A DNA stretch of 64,000 nucleotides from Candidatus Peregrinibacteria bacterium (lineage in GTDB: Bacteria > Patescibacteriota > Gracilibacteria > UBA1369 > LOWO2-01-FULL-3), in assembly GCA_030592015.1 (NCBI GenBank), contig JAUUZY010000001.1:62001-126000 (forward strand). The letters run 5' to 3'. The notes below the pieces were generated by a model. The model ran no database searches. It was not told the DNA's origin and worked only from the letters and a program-made list of their open reading frames with translations. The first letter of the stretch is position 1. The number at the start of each line of letters is the position of its first letter. Shown here piece by piece: positions 11,668 to 20,460 of the stretch. The translations under genes and the position numbers were made by a program.

Positions 11668-13254
11668 CTAATACAGTTCTTTAAGATAACATTTCTCACA
11701 GTACACAATCTCAGGCTGATCTGGAGAATAAGTGCTACGTATCCCTAGACCACAGTTATCACATTTCCTGTCCCAAAGTTTGCGAGAATTTCTCTGCAAA
11801 AACCTAGCTCTATGCCTACAATCAGGACATTTTTTCGGTACAGGAAAGTCTTTTGCTTTATAAAACTTCAATTCCTGAGCAATCATCTTATAATTTCTCC
11901 CACAATCTTCACATGATGGAAGTTTAGAATTTATAGCCTTTTCCTCAATATCCCGCCACTTATACCCTCGGTCCAAAGTCTCCTCCTTAGTTAAAGGGAA
12001 ATATTCACAGGAAAGAGTCTCATTGTATGCGAAAGGTGAAATACTAACAGGAAAATATTCTCCATATTCCTTACTTTCCCTCATAGACTCAATTATTTTC
12101 GCAACTAGCTTTTCATATTCCTCCTTGGAATATTGTTTATTAAAAACACAATATTGCTTACGGCGTAAACCAAAACATCCAAACAAATCCGAAGAAAAAT
12201 AACAATGCTGAGAATACTGAGTATCGTTAATTTCACGGCAATAATAAAGAAACTTAGAATTATTAGAAGCAGTAACACCATTCATTTCATAGCAACACTC
12301 AGAGCCCATTCCAACATTAGTGCAATCATAAAGATCACGTGAATTAAACCCAGCCAAATCACAATAAGCACTACCTTCCAAAGCAAGACCGTCAAAACAG
12401 TCCTTCAAATTCTTACTATTCTCCACATAATCACCAGTCACATCTTCACTCGCAATAACATGCATAAATTTCTTTGGAATTGTCAGAGACAAATCATTCA
12501 ATTTTTTCAACCATTCCCTTATAGAATCATGATTAAAACGAATGTCATTTAAACGACGTTTATACTCTTCCTCAGACAATTGTTCATTCATAAATACATA
12601 CTCAGAATTCCTCAAACCAACAGAAGAAAAACAGTTAGTACAAGCCATACAATCCTTCAAGAAATAACTGTCATTACAATTCAAACAATCCTGAGAAAAA
12701 GCAAGATTGTAGCACTTCATACAATCCACACATTCGTAACAAAGCTCACAGGAAAGAACCTTAGTACAATCAACACAAGATTTAGACTTTATAGCTCCAT
12801 AACTGTAATAAACATCCTCACAGTAAGCACAAAGAGCAAGATAACAATTTTTATTCTCAACCCCAAAATTCACATATTCACAGTTTTCAGAACTCCCATC
12901 CTGAAATAGTGCAATATGAGGAATAGCCTTATCCAATTCGCTAAATTGTTCAAAAAAAGATTTGGAAAAATTATATTCCCTTGCATAGTCCATAACATCC
13001 CATTTATCACTCCACCAACAATCATAACAGTAAACTATGAACTCAGAATCCTTAGGGAACACAGAAATCACCGCCACTTCACACAAATCACAATGCCTAT
13101 TGTATAAATGCCTCTCATTCCTCAACGCAGAACGCCGCTGCCTCCTACAATCAGGACAAAAAGTCGGCTTCGGCAAAGAATTCCTATCATAAAAATCCTG
13201 ATCCCTCTGATCAATTTCAAATTGAACACTACATTGCGTACAACTTCGATTCAT
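11668..13254 (-). CDS. Cys-rich repeat protein, second of three tandem paralogues
   Basis: The 528 residues open with an intact four-Cys ribbon (CTQC...CPDCRRQ). The family block RNERHLYNRHC..WWSDKWDVMDYA follows. Next comes a ladder of closely spaced Cys (CVDCTKVLSCELCYECVDC) that ends in DCMACTNCFSSVGLRNSEYV and an EEYKRR helix. The ladder recurs in the second half before LFGCFGLRRKQYCVFNKQ. A C-terminal double ribbon (CEDC, CPDC, CDNC, CEKC) ends the protein. I infer a soluble Zn- or Fe/S-binding scaffold with an internally duplicated core. There is no signal sequence, so it is probably cytoplasmic. It lies 8-9 bp from both neighbours. Confidence 0.85.
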   Translation of the reverse strand: MNRSCTQCSVQFEIDQRDQDFYDRNSLPKPTFCPDCRRQRRSALRNERHLYNRHCDLCEVAVISVFPKDSEFIVYCYDCWWSDKWDVMDYAREYNFSKSFFEQFSELDKAIPHIALFQDGSSENCEYVNFGVENKNCYLALCAYCEDVYYSYGAIKSKSCVDCTKVLSCELCYECVDCMKCYNLAFSQDCLNCNDSYFLKDCMACTNCFSSVGLRNSEYVFMNEQLSEEEYKRRLNDIRFNHDSIREWLKKLNDLSLTIPKKFMHVIASEDVTGDYVENSKNLKDCFDGLALEGSAYCDLAGFNSRDLYDCTNVGMGSECCYEMNGVTASNNSKFLYYCREINDTQYSQHCYFSSDLFGCFGLRRKQYCVFNKQYSKEEYEKLVAKIIESMRESKEYGEYFPVSISPFAYNETLSCEYFPLTKEETLDRGYKWRDIEEKAINSKLPSCEDCGRNYKMIAQELKFYKAKDFPVPKKCPDCRHRARFLQRNSRKLWDRKCDNCGLGIRSTYSPDQPEIVYCEKCYLKELY

Positions 13255-13263
13255 ATTGCTATT

Positions 13264-14919
13264 TTAATACATTTCCTGCAAATAACATTTTTCACAATAC
13301 ACAGTCTCAGGACAATCAGCCACATAAGTACTACGTATACCTACATCACATTTATCACATTTCCTGCTCCACAACTTTCTTGAATTTCTCTGAGAAACCC
13401 TAGCCGCATTACGACAATCCGGGCATTTCTTCGGCACAGACAAACCCTTTCTACGATAAATATTCAACTCCTGACTAATCACCTTATAGTTTTTCCCACA
13501 ATCTACACATGCAAGAACTTCATTCACAATACTATCCGGCACATCCTTTATTCTATTAGGAAAATCACAGCTCGCAGGCCTATACTCCCTTTTATCAGTA
13601 TCCCGCCAAGCATAACCATCCTCCAAAGCTTTCTCTTTACTCAAAGGAAAAAACTCCTGAGCCATAGTTTCGTTATATGGAAAAGGTGATATTGCAATTG
13701 GAAAAAATTCACCCCACTCCCCCATTTTCTTCATATGCTCAACAATACGAGGCATAAGCTCCTCGTATTCCTCCTTTGTATATTGTTTGTTCAAAATACA
13801 ATATTTCTTATGCAGCAAACCAACACACCCAAAACAATGAGCACAATGACGACAATTATCAGAATAAAAATCATTACTACCATCCCAACACTGACTACAA
13901 AAAGCAGTAGCAGTCTGTCTTATTGGAGAATAGACCTCATAGGTCATCTCAGACCAACCGGTATGATATCCATCCAAACAATTCTTTACCTCAGAGTCCT
14001 GAACATACATACAATCCTCTGAACGATAAACCTGATAACAATCATGACAATTCTTAGACTCAAAGATGTAATCCCCACTGCAATTTTCAGTCTTATCCTG
14101 TATCGAATAAAGATGAGGCACCTGTAACTTCAAACCCTCAAGCCTCTCTTGAACTTGCCGCACTTGCTCCTCGTCCTGCAAATCAAATTCCTTAATCCGC
14201 TTCTCGTATTCCTCCTTAGTAAATTGCTCGTTAAACAGGCAATAAGACTTATCCCTAAGCCCAACACATGCAAAACAATCTCTGCATCTCCTACAATCAT
14301 ACAAGTAGTAAGAATCCGAACAGTTATGAGATAAAACACAGTAAAAACAGTTATATGAATGATTAGAATCAAGACATCCCACACAATTCTCCGTTTGAAA
14401 GCAATAACTACAATCAATACAACTCTTGCACTCCAAAAGCCAATAGCAATACAAGAGAGCCTCCCCCCTATAAACACACTGACTCAAATAACAATCCTTA
14501 GCATCAAAAGCAAAATTGCAATAATCACTATTCTCCGTATTTTGACCATTTAAGGCAGGGCGTGGAACAGTTGACAACAATTGCTCAAATTGTTCAAAAA
14601 AGGGCCTACTGAAGTCAAAGTCAATTCCATAGTTCAATGCATCCCAATCATCCTTCCACCACTCAGATCTCTCATACACAGGGAATTTCACGCCTTCCGG
14701 ATATCCAGAAATAATCTGCTTTCCGGTTTTACTGCAATTCCGATTATACAAAAACCTCTCATTTCTAAAACTCATCCTCCTTTGCATTCTACAATCTGGA
14801 CAGTGAGTTGGAGCTGGCACAACTCCAGTTTCAAAATGTGAAGAAATTCTATTTCTGAGTTCAGATTCTTCAGAAACAATTTGAAAATTTATCCCACAAT
14901 TTTTACAAGTTTTTTCCAC
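13264..14919 (-). CDS. Cys-rich repeat protein, first of three tandem paralogues
   Basis: The start is GTG at 14919. About 45 of 551 residues are Cys. Order: an N-terminal ribbon (CKNC and CPDC), the block RNERFLYNRNC..EWWKDDWDALNYG..DFSRPFFEQFEQ, and a Cys ladder (CKSCIDCSYC, NCVGC, CRRCRDCFACVGLRDKSYC) closed by FNEQFTKEEYEKRI. A linker leads to a second ladder (CRHCAHCFGCVGLLHKKYC) with ILNKQYTKEEYEEL, then a C-terminal ribbon pair ending in CEKCYLQEMY. The two ladders are clear internal repeats. Such proteins are, from memory, frequent in Patescibacteria and poorly named; I assign no function. It heads the trio. The 237-bp gap upstream (14920-15156) holds nothing I recognise. Confidence 0.85.
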   Translation of the reverse strand: MEKTCKNCGINFQIVSEESELRNRISSHFETGVVPAPTHCPDCRMQRRMSFRNERFLYNRNCSKTGKQIISGYPEGVKFPVYERSEWWKDDWDALNYGIDFDFSRPFFEQFEQLLSTVPRPALNGQNTENSDYCNFAFDAKDCYLSQCVYRGEALLYCYWLLECKSCIDCSYCFQTENCVGCLDSNHSYNCFYCVLSHNCSDSYYLYDCRRCRDCFACVGLRDKSYCLFNEQFTKEEYEKRIKEFDLQDEEQVRQVQERLEGLKLQVPHLYSIQDKTENCSGDYIFESKNCHDCYQVYRSEDCMYVQDSEVKNCLDGYHTGWSEMTYEVYSPIRQTATAFCSQCWDGSNDFYSDNCRHCAHCFGCVGLLHKKYCILNKQYTKEEYEELMPRIVEHMKKMGEWGEFFPIAISPFPYNETMAQEFFPLSKEKALEDGYAWRDTDKREYRPASCDFPNRIKDVPDSIVNEVLACVDCGKNYKVISQELNIYRRKGLSVPKKCPDCRNAARVSQRNSRKLWSRKCDKCDVGIRSTYVADCPETVYCEKCYLQEMY

Positions 14920-15156
14920 CTCTTATGAATACAGAAAAACAACTTGAATGTAAAACACAGTCCAAAAAAGCAATAAAAAACAAGAAGAACGATCAATTTT
15001 TTTGTGCGGCCAGAAACCGGTCAATACAGCCACAACTCTAGAAACACAAAGTAGAAAACAACAAGGAATAAAGACCCCAAGAAAAAAATACAAAATTGCC
15101 GAAAGAACCAAACAATGATAAATTAATTAGGCAAACAAAGAACAGTAATAATTATC

Positions 15157-15987
15157 ATGAAAATTGTTATTCTAATTCCAAAACTTCACGCTGGATCAGA
15201 GCTGGCGCTGAACAAATTGCTACAAAAAAAAGACTTAAATATAGTTGGAATTGTTCGCTCAGATATTTCCCCATTAACAAAAAAATACTGGCGATATTTT
15301 AGATATGGTCTACGTCGAGCAGGAGCATTTTATGCAATCATAATAGCACTGGTAGCATATCTACATTTTATAGGCTTAGGACTGGCAAGCCTCTTTATAT
15401 GGAATAGAAAACGACGCTGGTTGCACATCACAAAGCTTATAAAGAAACACAAGCTGGCAATTCACGACACAAGCAACATAAACTCCAAAGAGAGCATAGC
15501 TATAATCAAATCATGGGAGCCGGATGTGCTTGTTTCAATCAATTTTGACCAAATACTAAAAAAACGAGTAATCAAAATTCCAAAAATCACAACTTTGAAC
15601 ATGCACCCGGGACTATTGCCCAAGTACAAAGGCGTTTGGCCTAGCTTCTGGAAGCTACACAACGGAGAAAAATACGCCGGAGTAACAATTCACCACCTAA
15701 ACGAAAAAATCGACGAAGGAGCCATAATTGCCCAGAGAAAATTTAGAATCCATAAAAACGAAACAAGTTTTCACCTTGCACTTAGATCTGCTCAACACGG
15801 AAGCCAATTATTGATCAAAACACTACAAAAAATGAAAAAAGGTATCAAACTACCAACTATAAAGATAAAAGCAAAACCTTCATACTATTCCCTACCATCA
15901 AAAGTAGAATTTGACGCATTCCACGCAAAGGGAAAAAGGATCTTCTCCGGACTAGGGCTATGGAAAGAATTCAAAAGACGATTCTAA
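15157..15987 (+). CDS. Formyltransferase-domain protein (Fmt-like)
   Basis: The family mark is the hydroxymethyl-/formyl-transferase core: WEPDVLVSINFDQIL, then the active-site strand NMHPGLLPKYKG, then GVTIHHLNEKIDEGAIIAQ. These are the N-x-H and D residues used to transfer a formyl group from 10-formyl-THF. The N-terminal half differs from true methionyl-tRNA formyltransferase: it is short and has a hydrophobic stretch (about 60-90) where the substrate loop is expected. The C-terminal tRNA-binding domain is absent (276 aa against ~310). A sugar-amine or other formyltransferase is therefore as likely as Fmt. Its 3' end overlaps the VKOR gene by 4 bp, convergently. Confidence 0.8.
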   Translation: MKIVILIPKLHAGSELALNKLLQKKDLNIVGIVRSDISPLTKKYWRYFRYGLRRAGAFYAIIIALVAYLHFIGLGLASLFIWNRKRRWLHITKLIKKHKLAIHDTSNINSKESIAIIKSWEPDVLVSINFDQILKKRVIKIPKITTLNMHPGLLPKYKGVWPSFWKLHNGEKYAGVTIHHLNEKIDEGAIIAQRKFRIHKNETSFHLALRSAQHGSQLLIKTLQKMKKGIKLPTIKIKAKPSYYSLPSKVEFDAFHAKGKRIFSGLGLWKEFKRRF

Positions 15988-16415
15988 ACTGCTTTTCGAA
16001 GCTTTAGATGCTCAAATATAAAAACACCAAGCATCACCAAAGTGATACCAAATGATCCCCAACACCAAATACAAATGTCACCTATTTTGGCAAATTCCAA
16101 ATAGCGTAGATAAACTCCAAACAACACTCCCCAAACTATCAAAATACCAAGAAACAAATCTAAAAGTTTGTGCTTTATAAGACTTCTTTCAAAAGCAAGA
16201 AACCACACACCCACATAAAAGAAAAACCCATAAACAGCCATAGGAACACCAAGTATTTTCCCATATTCACTATTCAAAACAGTCTCGCACCCATCATCGG
16301 TACAAGGAACAATAGTGTCAGATACCTGAATCCACCAGAGATAAGCGCAAAGCAACATCCCAACAATGCTCAAAAGCAATATAATCCTATTTGTCCACAA
16401 CTTTAAATCTTTCAT
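15984..16415 (-). CDS. Vitamin K epoxide reductase (VKOR) family protein
   Basis: Bacterial VKOR re-oxidises periplasmic disulfide oxidoreductases and passes electrons to quinones. The protein has 143 residues, four or five membrane helices, a first Cys pair (C38, C43 in PCTDDGCETV) before LNSEYGKILGVP, and the quinone-side redox motif CIWC (115-118). All are diagnostic. It stands alone without a fused thioredoxin domain. A functioning disulfide pathway fits the many Cys-containing secreted proteins in this window. A possible -10 (TAGAAT) lies a few bases before the ATG. Confidence 0.93.
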   Translation of the reverse strand: MKDLKLWTNRIILLLSIVGMLLCAYLWWIQVSDTIVPCTDDGCETVLNSEYGKILGVPMAVYGFFFYVGVWFLAFERSLIKHKLLDLFLGILIVWGVLFGVYLRYLEFAKIGDICIWCWGSFGITLVMLGVFIFEHLKLRKAV

Positions 16416-16482
16416 AACAGCCCCATTCTATACAACTCTCTCTCAAAATGCTATAAAATTAACAACGAAAATAATTAGCAAA

Positions 16483-17604
16483 ATGTCAGCACAAGTAAAT
16501 ATAATTGGGCTTCTATACCGAAAATTGGTCAAACCAGTTGTTTTTTTAGCAAATCCGGAACACGTACACGATGCATTTACACAAATAGGAAGCTTCCTTG
16601 GAAAAAACTTCCTAAATAGAAAATTCACAAGAATTCTACTCCACTATAAAAACGAAAAACTCGAACAGGAGATAGCGGGAATAAAGTTCTTGAACCCTGT
16701 AGGGCTATCCGCAGGCTTCGACAAAGATGCCCACTTACAAAACATTCTACCCGAAGTAGGATTCGGATTCATGCAGGTAGGATCAGTAACACTCCATCCA
16801 TATGGGGGAAACACAAAACCCAGACTAACAAGACTCAAAAAATCTAAAGGAATAGTTGTAAACTACGGATTAAAAAATATAGGAGTAGATAAGATCATTC
16901 CTAGAATAAAAAATCACAATAACCCAGACTTTCCACTAAGCATCTCCATTGCAAAAACAAACTGCAAAGACACTGCCAGCACAGAAGAAGCTATCCTAGA
17001 CTACTATGGATGTATAAAGAAGTTGGAGAAAAGCGATGTCGGAGATTTCTACACCATCAACATATCCTGCCCTAACACTTTCGGGGGAGAACCCTTTACC
17101 ACAGCGGCAAAACTAGAAAAACTACTCGCAAAAATTATGACTTTAAACATAGAAAAACCGATATTTGTAAAAATGCCAATCAATATGGAATGGCATGAAT
17201 TCAAGGAACTATTGGAAATAATAATTGAACACAAAATCACAGGTGTCATCATCGGGAACCTAAATAAAGACAGAAAACTAGACACAATAAAAGACCACAT
17301 TCCAAAAGATCTAAAAGGAGGAATTAGCGGAACCCCAACAAAGGAACTCTGCAACAAGCTAATATCAAAAACCTACAAACATTACGGCAAAAAATTAATC
17401 ATAGTTGGAGTAGGTGGCATATTCTCCACCGAAGACGCCTATGAAAAAATTAAACTGGGATCAAGCCTAGTACAACTAATAACCGGCATGATCTTCCAAG
17501 GCCCACAATTAATAGGCGAAATCAACCGCGGACTTGTAAAACTTCTCGAAAAAGATGGATTCAAAAATATCCATGAAGCGATCGGCTCATTTAGTGAAGA
17601 GTAG
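16483..17604 (+). CDS. pyrD: Dihydroorotate dehydrogenase
   Basis: The enzyme oxidises dihydroorotate to orotate in pyrimidine synthesis, using FMN. The barrel shows NPVGLSAGFDKDA, GSVTLHPYGGN and KPRLTRL, then NYGLKN, GGISG and GVGGI. I chose ATG 16483 over the in-frame start 117 bp upstream. The family N-terminus (YRKLVKPVVFLANPEHVHD) starts right there, and a TATAAA sits near 16453. The N-terminal helix pair is typical of the quinone-linked class 2 enzyme, but the catalytic segment reads NISCPN, with Cys as in class 1, where class 2 normally has Ser. The 3' end overlaps the next gene by 14 bp. Confidence 0.92.
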   Translation: MSAQVNIIGLLYRKLVKPVVFLANPEHVHDAFTQIGSFLGKNFLNRKFTRILLHYKNEKLEQEIAGIKFLNPVGLSAGFDKDAHLQNILPEVGFGFMQVGSVTLHPYGGNTKPRLTRLKKSKGIVVNYGLKNIGVDKIIPRIKNHNNPDFPLSISIAKTNCKDTASTEEAILDYYGCIKKLEKSDVGDFYTINISCPNTFGGEPFTTAAKLEKLLAKIMTLNIEKPIFVKMPINMEWHEFKELLEIIIEHKITGVIIGNLNKDRKLDTIKDHIPKDLKGGISGTPTKELCNKLISKTYKHYGKKLIIVGVGGIFSTEDAYEKIKLGSSLVQLITGMIFQGPQLIGEINRGLVKLLEKDGFKNIHEAIGSFSEE

Positions 17605-17899
17605 TCCAAGTATTATTATTGGTATCAAATACCATATTCACAACAGTATCATCAGCACTTTCTGCAGAACCTTCATTGTCAGGTGATTTAGAAGCAGCAG
17701 TAACAGCATCAAGCTCTTCAGCAGAATCATCTGCAAACGCTGCTATAACTTTTGCGGACTTATCACCCAATTGCTTATGTCTACCTAAAAGTTTACTAAT
17801 AAGAGGATTACCAGCAAGTTTTCTCTCAACAACCGGCTCAGCCTCAGTCCGAGACTCACCATCAGGAAGGTCAAATTGTGCTAATGCTTCTACTGACAT
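17591..17899 (-). CDS. Small hypothetical protein, acidic
   Basis: A 102-residue open frame converges on pyrD. It is rich in Ala, Glu, Asp and Ser, with a short basic centre (LLGRHKQLGDKSAK) and no membrane segment or metal motif. It resembles no family I know. The opposite strand has an equally long frame with a less protein-like, Ser/Ala-biased composition, so I favour this one. The leader lacks a Shine-Dalgarno sequence, like most genes here. It could be a structural tail or a disordered regulator; no function is assigned. Confidence 0.5.
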   Translation of the reverse strand: MSVEALAQFDLPDGESRTEAEPVVERKLAGNPLISKLLGRHKQLGDKSAKVIAAFADDSAEELDAVTAASKSPDNEGSAESADDTVVNMVFDTNNNTWTTLH

Positions 17900-18032
17900 A
17901 GTTTATTTGTTTATTAAGCCACTTAAATTATAGAGTATTTTCTAAAAAAGTAAAGCCATAAAGACCACTAAACATAGACTTTAAAAGTCAAACTCATTAA
18001 GTTATGCGGGAAAAATTTAACCCCTCAAACAT

Positions 18033-19232
18033 ATGAAAAACCCATCAAATAATCCAACAAGATCAATAGAACAGGACTTAACCAGAAATTTTGTTGACAG
18101 CTACACCATTGGAAATATTAAGAAGGCATCATTAATTCCTATGGCAAGAAAACACCTAGTTGATTCAAGAATTATTTTACCTCAAGAATTTAGGCAAGAT
18201 GCAATAGAAGGATTGAGTGACTTACTACAAGAAATAGCTTCAGAATCAACAAGAGGTCAAATAAATCTTCATAAACTATTTGAGGCAGTAAGAGCAACAC
18301 GTGGAGGAGAAAAACATGTAAGAGAAGGAACAAGAAGTCGAGTAGAAATGGTAATACAATGCTTATCAGATATGTCAGATATAAGAAAAAGCATGGCTAT
18401 TAGCACAAGTGGACTAGCAAGAGCAGCTAGCTTTATGGGGGGACTAAGCGAGCATGACAACATCGAAAAAATACAATTGGTGGAAGCAGGAATAGACAGA
18501 GCAATGGACTTCCTATGGGACACAAGCCCAAAACAAATATCGAACAGAACAACAAGAAAGCAATTAGAAGACAGTTCATCAATAGATATAGTTCTCGCTC
18601 CAGCCTCACTAGCTCAGCATATAGGAAAAGCATCAATGGCAGAGGCAATAGGACAAAAAACACAAGAGACAGTGCAATATGTAATAGCTACTGCAATTAT
18701 TGAAGAAAGGGTACTAAAAAATGGTCTTGAAGAAGCAAAAGAAGTAATACAAGAAGCAAGAATAAAGAACGAAATGACTTATCTACAAAGTGTTGAATAT
18801 CTCATGACCCTAGCCACTATATATTCAGCTAAATACGGAATGACTATTGAATTCTTTCTCATACCATTTCTAAAACTTCTCGCAAGAGAAATGGAATATG
18901 AAGAAGATTTAAAAGACGACAAAGCAAAAAAACTAAAAAGCAAAGAAAAAATAAAGAAATGGCAAAAACCACTTGAAGAAGAGGCAAAAACAAGAGCAAA
19001 AGAAGATGAAAATAAAACAGCCCTGGGAAGAATTCTACCAATAAGAAGAACAAGAAGATTATCAGCAAGAGAAAATGCAAGCGTTAGACTAATAACAGGA
19101 GAAACAAAAGTAATAGCAAAAACAGAAGAAAGAATAAAAGCCACTAAAGCAAGAATAGAAGCCCTTACGATCAAGGAAAAGGCAAATGGAAAGGGCATAA
19201 TAAGAAAAAGAAACAAAAACGACAGAAGATAG
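18033..19232 (+). CDS. Hypothetical protein, mostly helical, basic C-terminus
   Basis: The protein has 399 residues and no signal peptide. Residues 1-290 are predicted helical with alternating charged and Leu/Ala positions. The only semi-hydrophobic stretch (SVEYLMTLATIYSAKYGMTIEFFLIPFLKLLA, given here as its start SVEYLMTL near 248) is amphipathic rather than clearly membrane-spanning. From about 290 the chain is very rich in Lys, Glu and Arg, suggesting a coiled coil or nucleic-acid contact, and it ends KRNKNDRR. I do not recognise the family. It is a single-gene unit between pyrD's partner gene and the CsoR operon. Confidence 0.75.
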   Translation: MKNPSNNPTRSIEQDLTRNFVDSYTIGNIKKASLIPMARKHLVDSRIILPQEFRQDAIEGLSDLLQEIASESTRGQINLHKLFEAVRATRGGEKHVREGTRSRVEMVIQCLSDMSDIRKSMAISTSGLARAASFMGGLSEHDNIEKIQLVEAGIDRAMDFLWDTSPKQISNRTTRKQLEDSSSIDIVLAPASLAQHIGKASMAEAIGQKTQETVQYVIATAIIEERVLKNGLEEAKEVIQEARIKNEMTYLQSVEYLMTLATIYSAKYGMTIEFFLIPFLKLLAREMEYEEDLKDDKAKKLKSKEKIKKWQKPLEEEAKTRAKEDENKTALGRILPIRRTRRLSARENASVRLITGETKVIAKTEERIKATKARIEALTIKEKANGKGIIRKRNKNDRR

Positions 19233-19262
19233 AAAGTTTGACTTCTCTCATATTCTTAATTA

Positions 19263-19277
19263 ACCTACCCCCTAGGT
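19263..19277. promoter_or_regulatory. Operator-like inverted repeat before the csoR-like gene
   Basis: ACCTA-CCCCC-TAGGT is a perfect 5-bp inverted repeat around a C5 core, ending 19 bp before the csoR-like ATG. Known CsoR/RcnR-type operators are GC-rich inverted repeats with G/C tracts in AT-rich surroundings, so this is the likely autoregulatory site. The site stands out sharply from the AT-rich flanks. Confidence 0.6.
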
Positions 19278-19296
19278 GCAATTTTGACAATTTATT

Positions 19297-19566
19297 ATGA
19301 TCGAACCATTTCAAAAGAAATCCCTAAGTCAGCTAAAAAAGGCAGAGGGCATGCTTAAAAAAGTTATAAGAATGATCGAATCAGGAGATTACTGTATCGA
19401 CATTCTACAACAAAGCCTCGCTACAACCGGGCTTCTTAAGGCAGCCAACAAAACAATATTGGAAAATCATCTAAATTCCTGTTTCAAAAAAGGAATGCTC
19501 ACTAAAAGTCCTAAAAAACAACAAGAACTAATAGAAGAAGTTTTACATATCATTAACAAAGCTTAA
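19297..19566 (+). CDS. CsoR/RcnR-family metal-sensing repressor
   Basis: This 89-residue, all-helical regulator has the family fold marks: QLKKAEGMLKKVIRMIESGDYC, then an Ala-rich helix and NHLNSC. The ligands C33, H58 and C62 keep the exact spacing of the copper sensor CsoR (Cys-x24-His-x3-Cys), which favours Cu(I) over persulfide or nickel sensing. A G/C-core inverted repeat lies just upstream. It leads an operon with a DUF1573 lipoprotein (2 bp downstream) and a DUF302 protein, so these are likely its targets. No copper ATPase is nearby. Confidence 0.88.
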   Translation: MIEPFQKKSLSQLKKAEGMLKKVIRMIESGDYCIDILQQSLATTGLLKAANKTILENHLNSCFKKGMLTKSPKKQQELIEEVLHIINKA

Positions 19567-19568
19567 AT

Positions 19569-20450
19569 ATGAAAATTAATAAAAAAATCAGTCTACTGTC
19601 GCTTATTATTACAACTCTGATATTGACAGGCTGCACAGCAAACACCACAGACAATAGTCCCACAACAAACACAGTGGGAAGTATAACGGCACTTGATGAA
19701 CTTTTCTACGACTGGGAAGATATCAGTATAGAGGGGGGAGATGTAGAGCACGGATTCCACTTCAAAAACAATTCCGACTCAGATCTCACATTAACAGGAG
19801 GAGTGACGTCATGCATGTGTACAATAGTAAAATTCGAGCTCCCAGATGGCTCATTATCACCGGATTTCGGAATGCACAACAACGAAGAAAAATGGTCATA
19901 CACAGTAAAACCAGGAGAAGAATTTGAGGCAGAAGTAATATTCGACCCAATGGCTCACGGACCTGATGCAGTAGGGCCAATACAAAGAAACATTACCCTA
20001 TTCACCAGCGCTGGGGAAACAGAATTGGAAGTGCAAAGCAATGTTCTATACCAAGAGGAATACGAAGAAAAGTACGGAGACATGGACTTTGTTTTTGAAG
20101 AAACAGAATTTGATTTCGGCCTATTGAAACAAAGTAGCGGAATAATCTCCTATGACTTTGAATTTGAATACAAAGGAAATGATCCAATAGTGATAACTGC
20201 AGTACCTGCAAGTTGCGCATGTACAAAAGGAAAGGTATCGCAAACTAAATTCGAAAAAGGTGATAAAGGATTTCTCACAGTAGAATTCGATCCAAATCTA
20301 CACGAAGAACCGGAAGGAGTATTCTTCAAAACAGCAAGCATGCTCACCGAGCCAAAATTGGAAAAACAACCGGAAGTAAAAATATGGGCAGAAATAGACC
20401 TAGATCTGGGACCGGAAGCATATAAACTAAAAGAAGCACATATAAATTAA
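19569..20450 (+). CDS. DUF1573 lipoprotein with two domains
   Basis: The signal peptide ends in a lipobox (LTGC, Cys near 22), so this is a lipid-anchored surface protein. Two DUF1573 immunoglobulin-like repeats follow, each with the hallmark S-C-x-C-T strand: SCMCT near residue 82 and SCACT near residue 217. The paired Cys could bind metal, which would fit the CsoR-type regulator 2 bp upstream. DUF1573 proteins are common in Bacteroidota and Patescibacteria with unknown function. It is translationally close to csoR and precedes DUF302 by 10 bp. Confidence 0.87.
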   Translation: MKINKKISLLSLIITTLILTGCTANTTDNSPTTNTVGSITALDELFYDWEDISIEGGDVEHGFHFKNNSDSDLTLTGGVTSCMCTIVKFELPDGSLSPDFGMHNNEEKWSYTVKPGEEFEAEVIFDPMAHGPDAVGPIQRNITLFTSAGETELEVQSNVLYQEEYEEKYGDMDFVFEETEFDFGLLKQSSGIISYDFEFEYKGNDPIVITAVPASCACTKGKVSQTKFEKGDKGFLTVEFDPNLHEEPEGVFFKTASMLTEPKLEKQPEVKIWAEIDLDLGPEAYKLKEAHIN

Positions 20451-20460
20451 CCCTAAAAAC

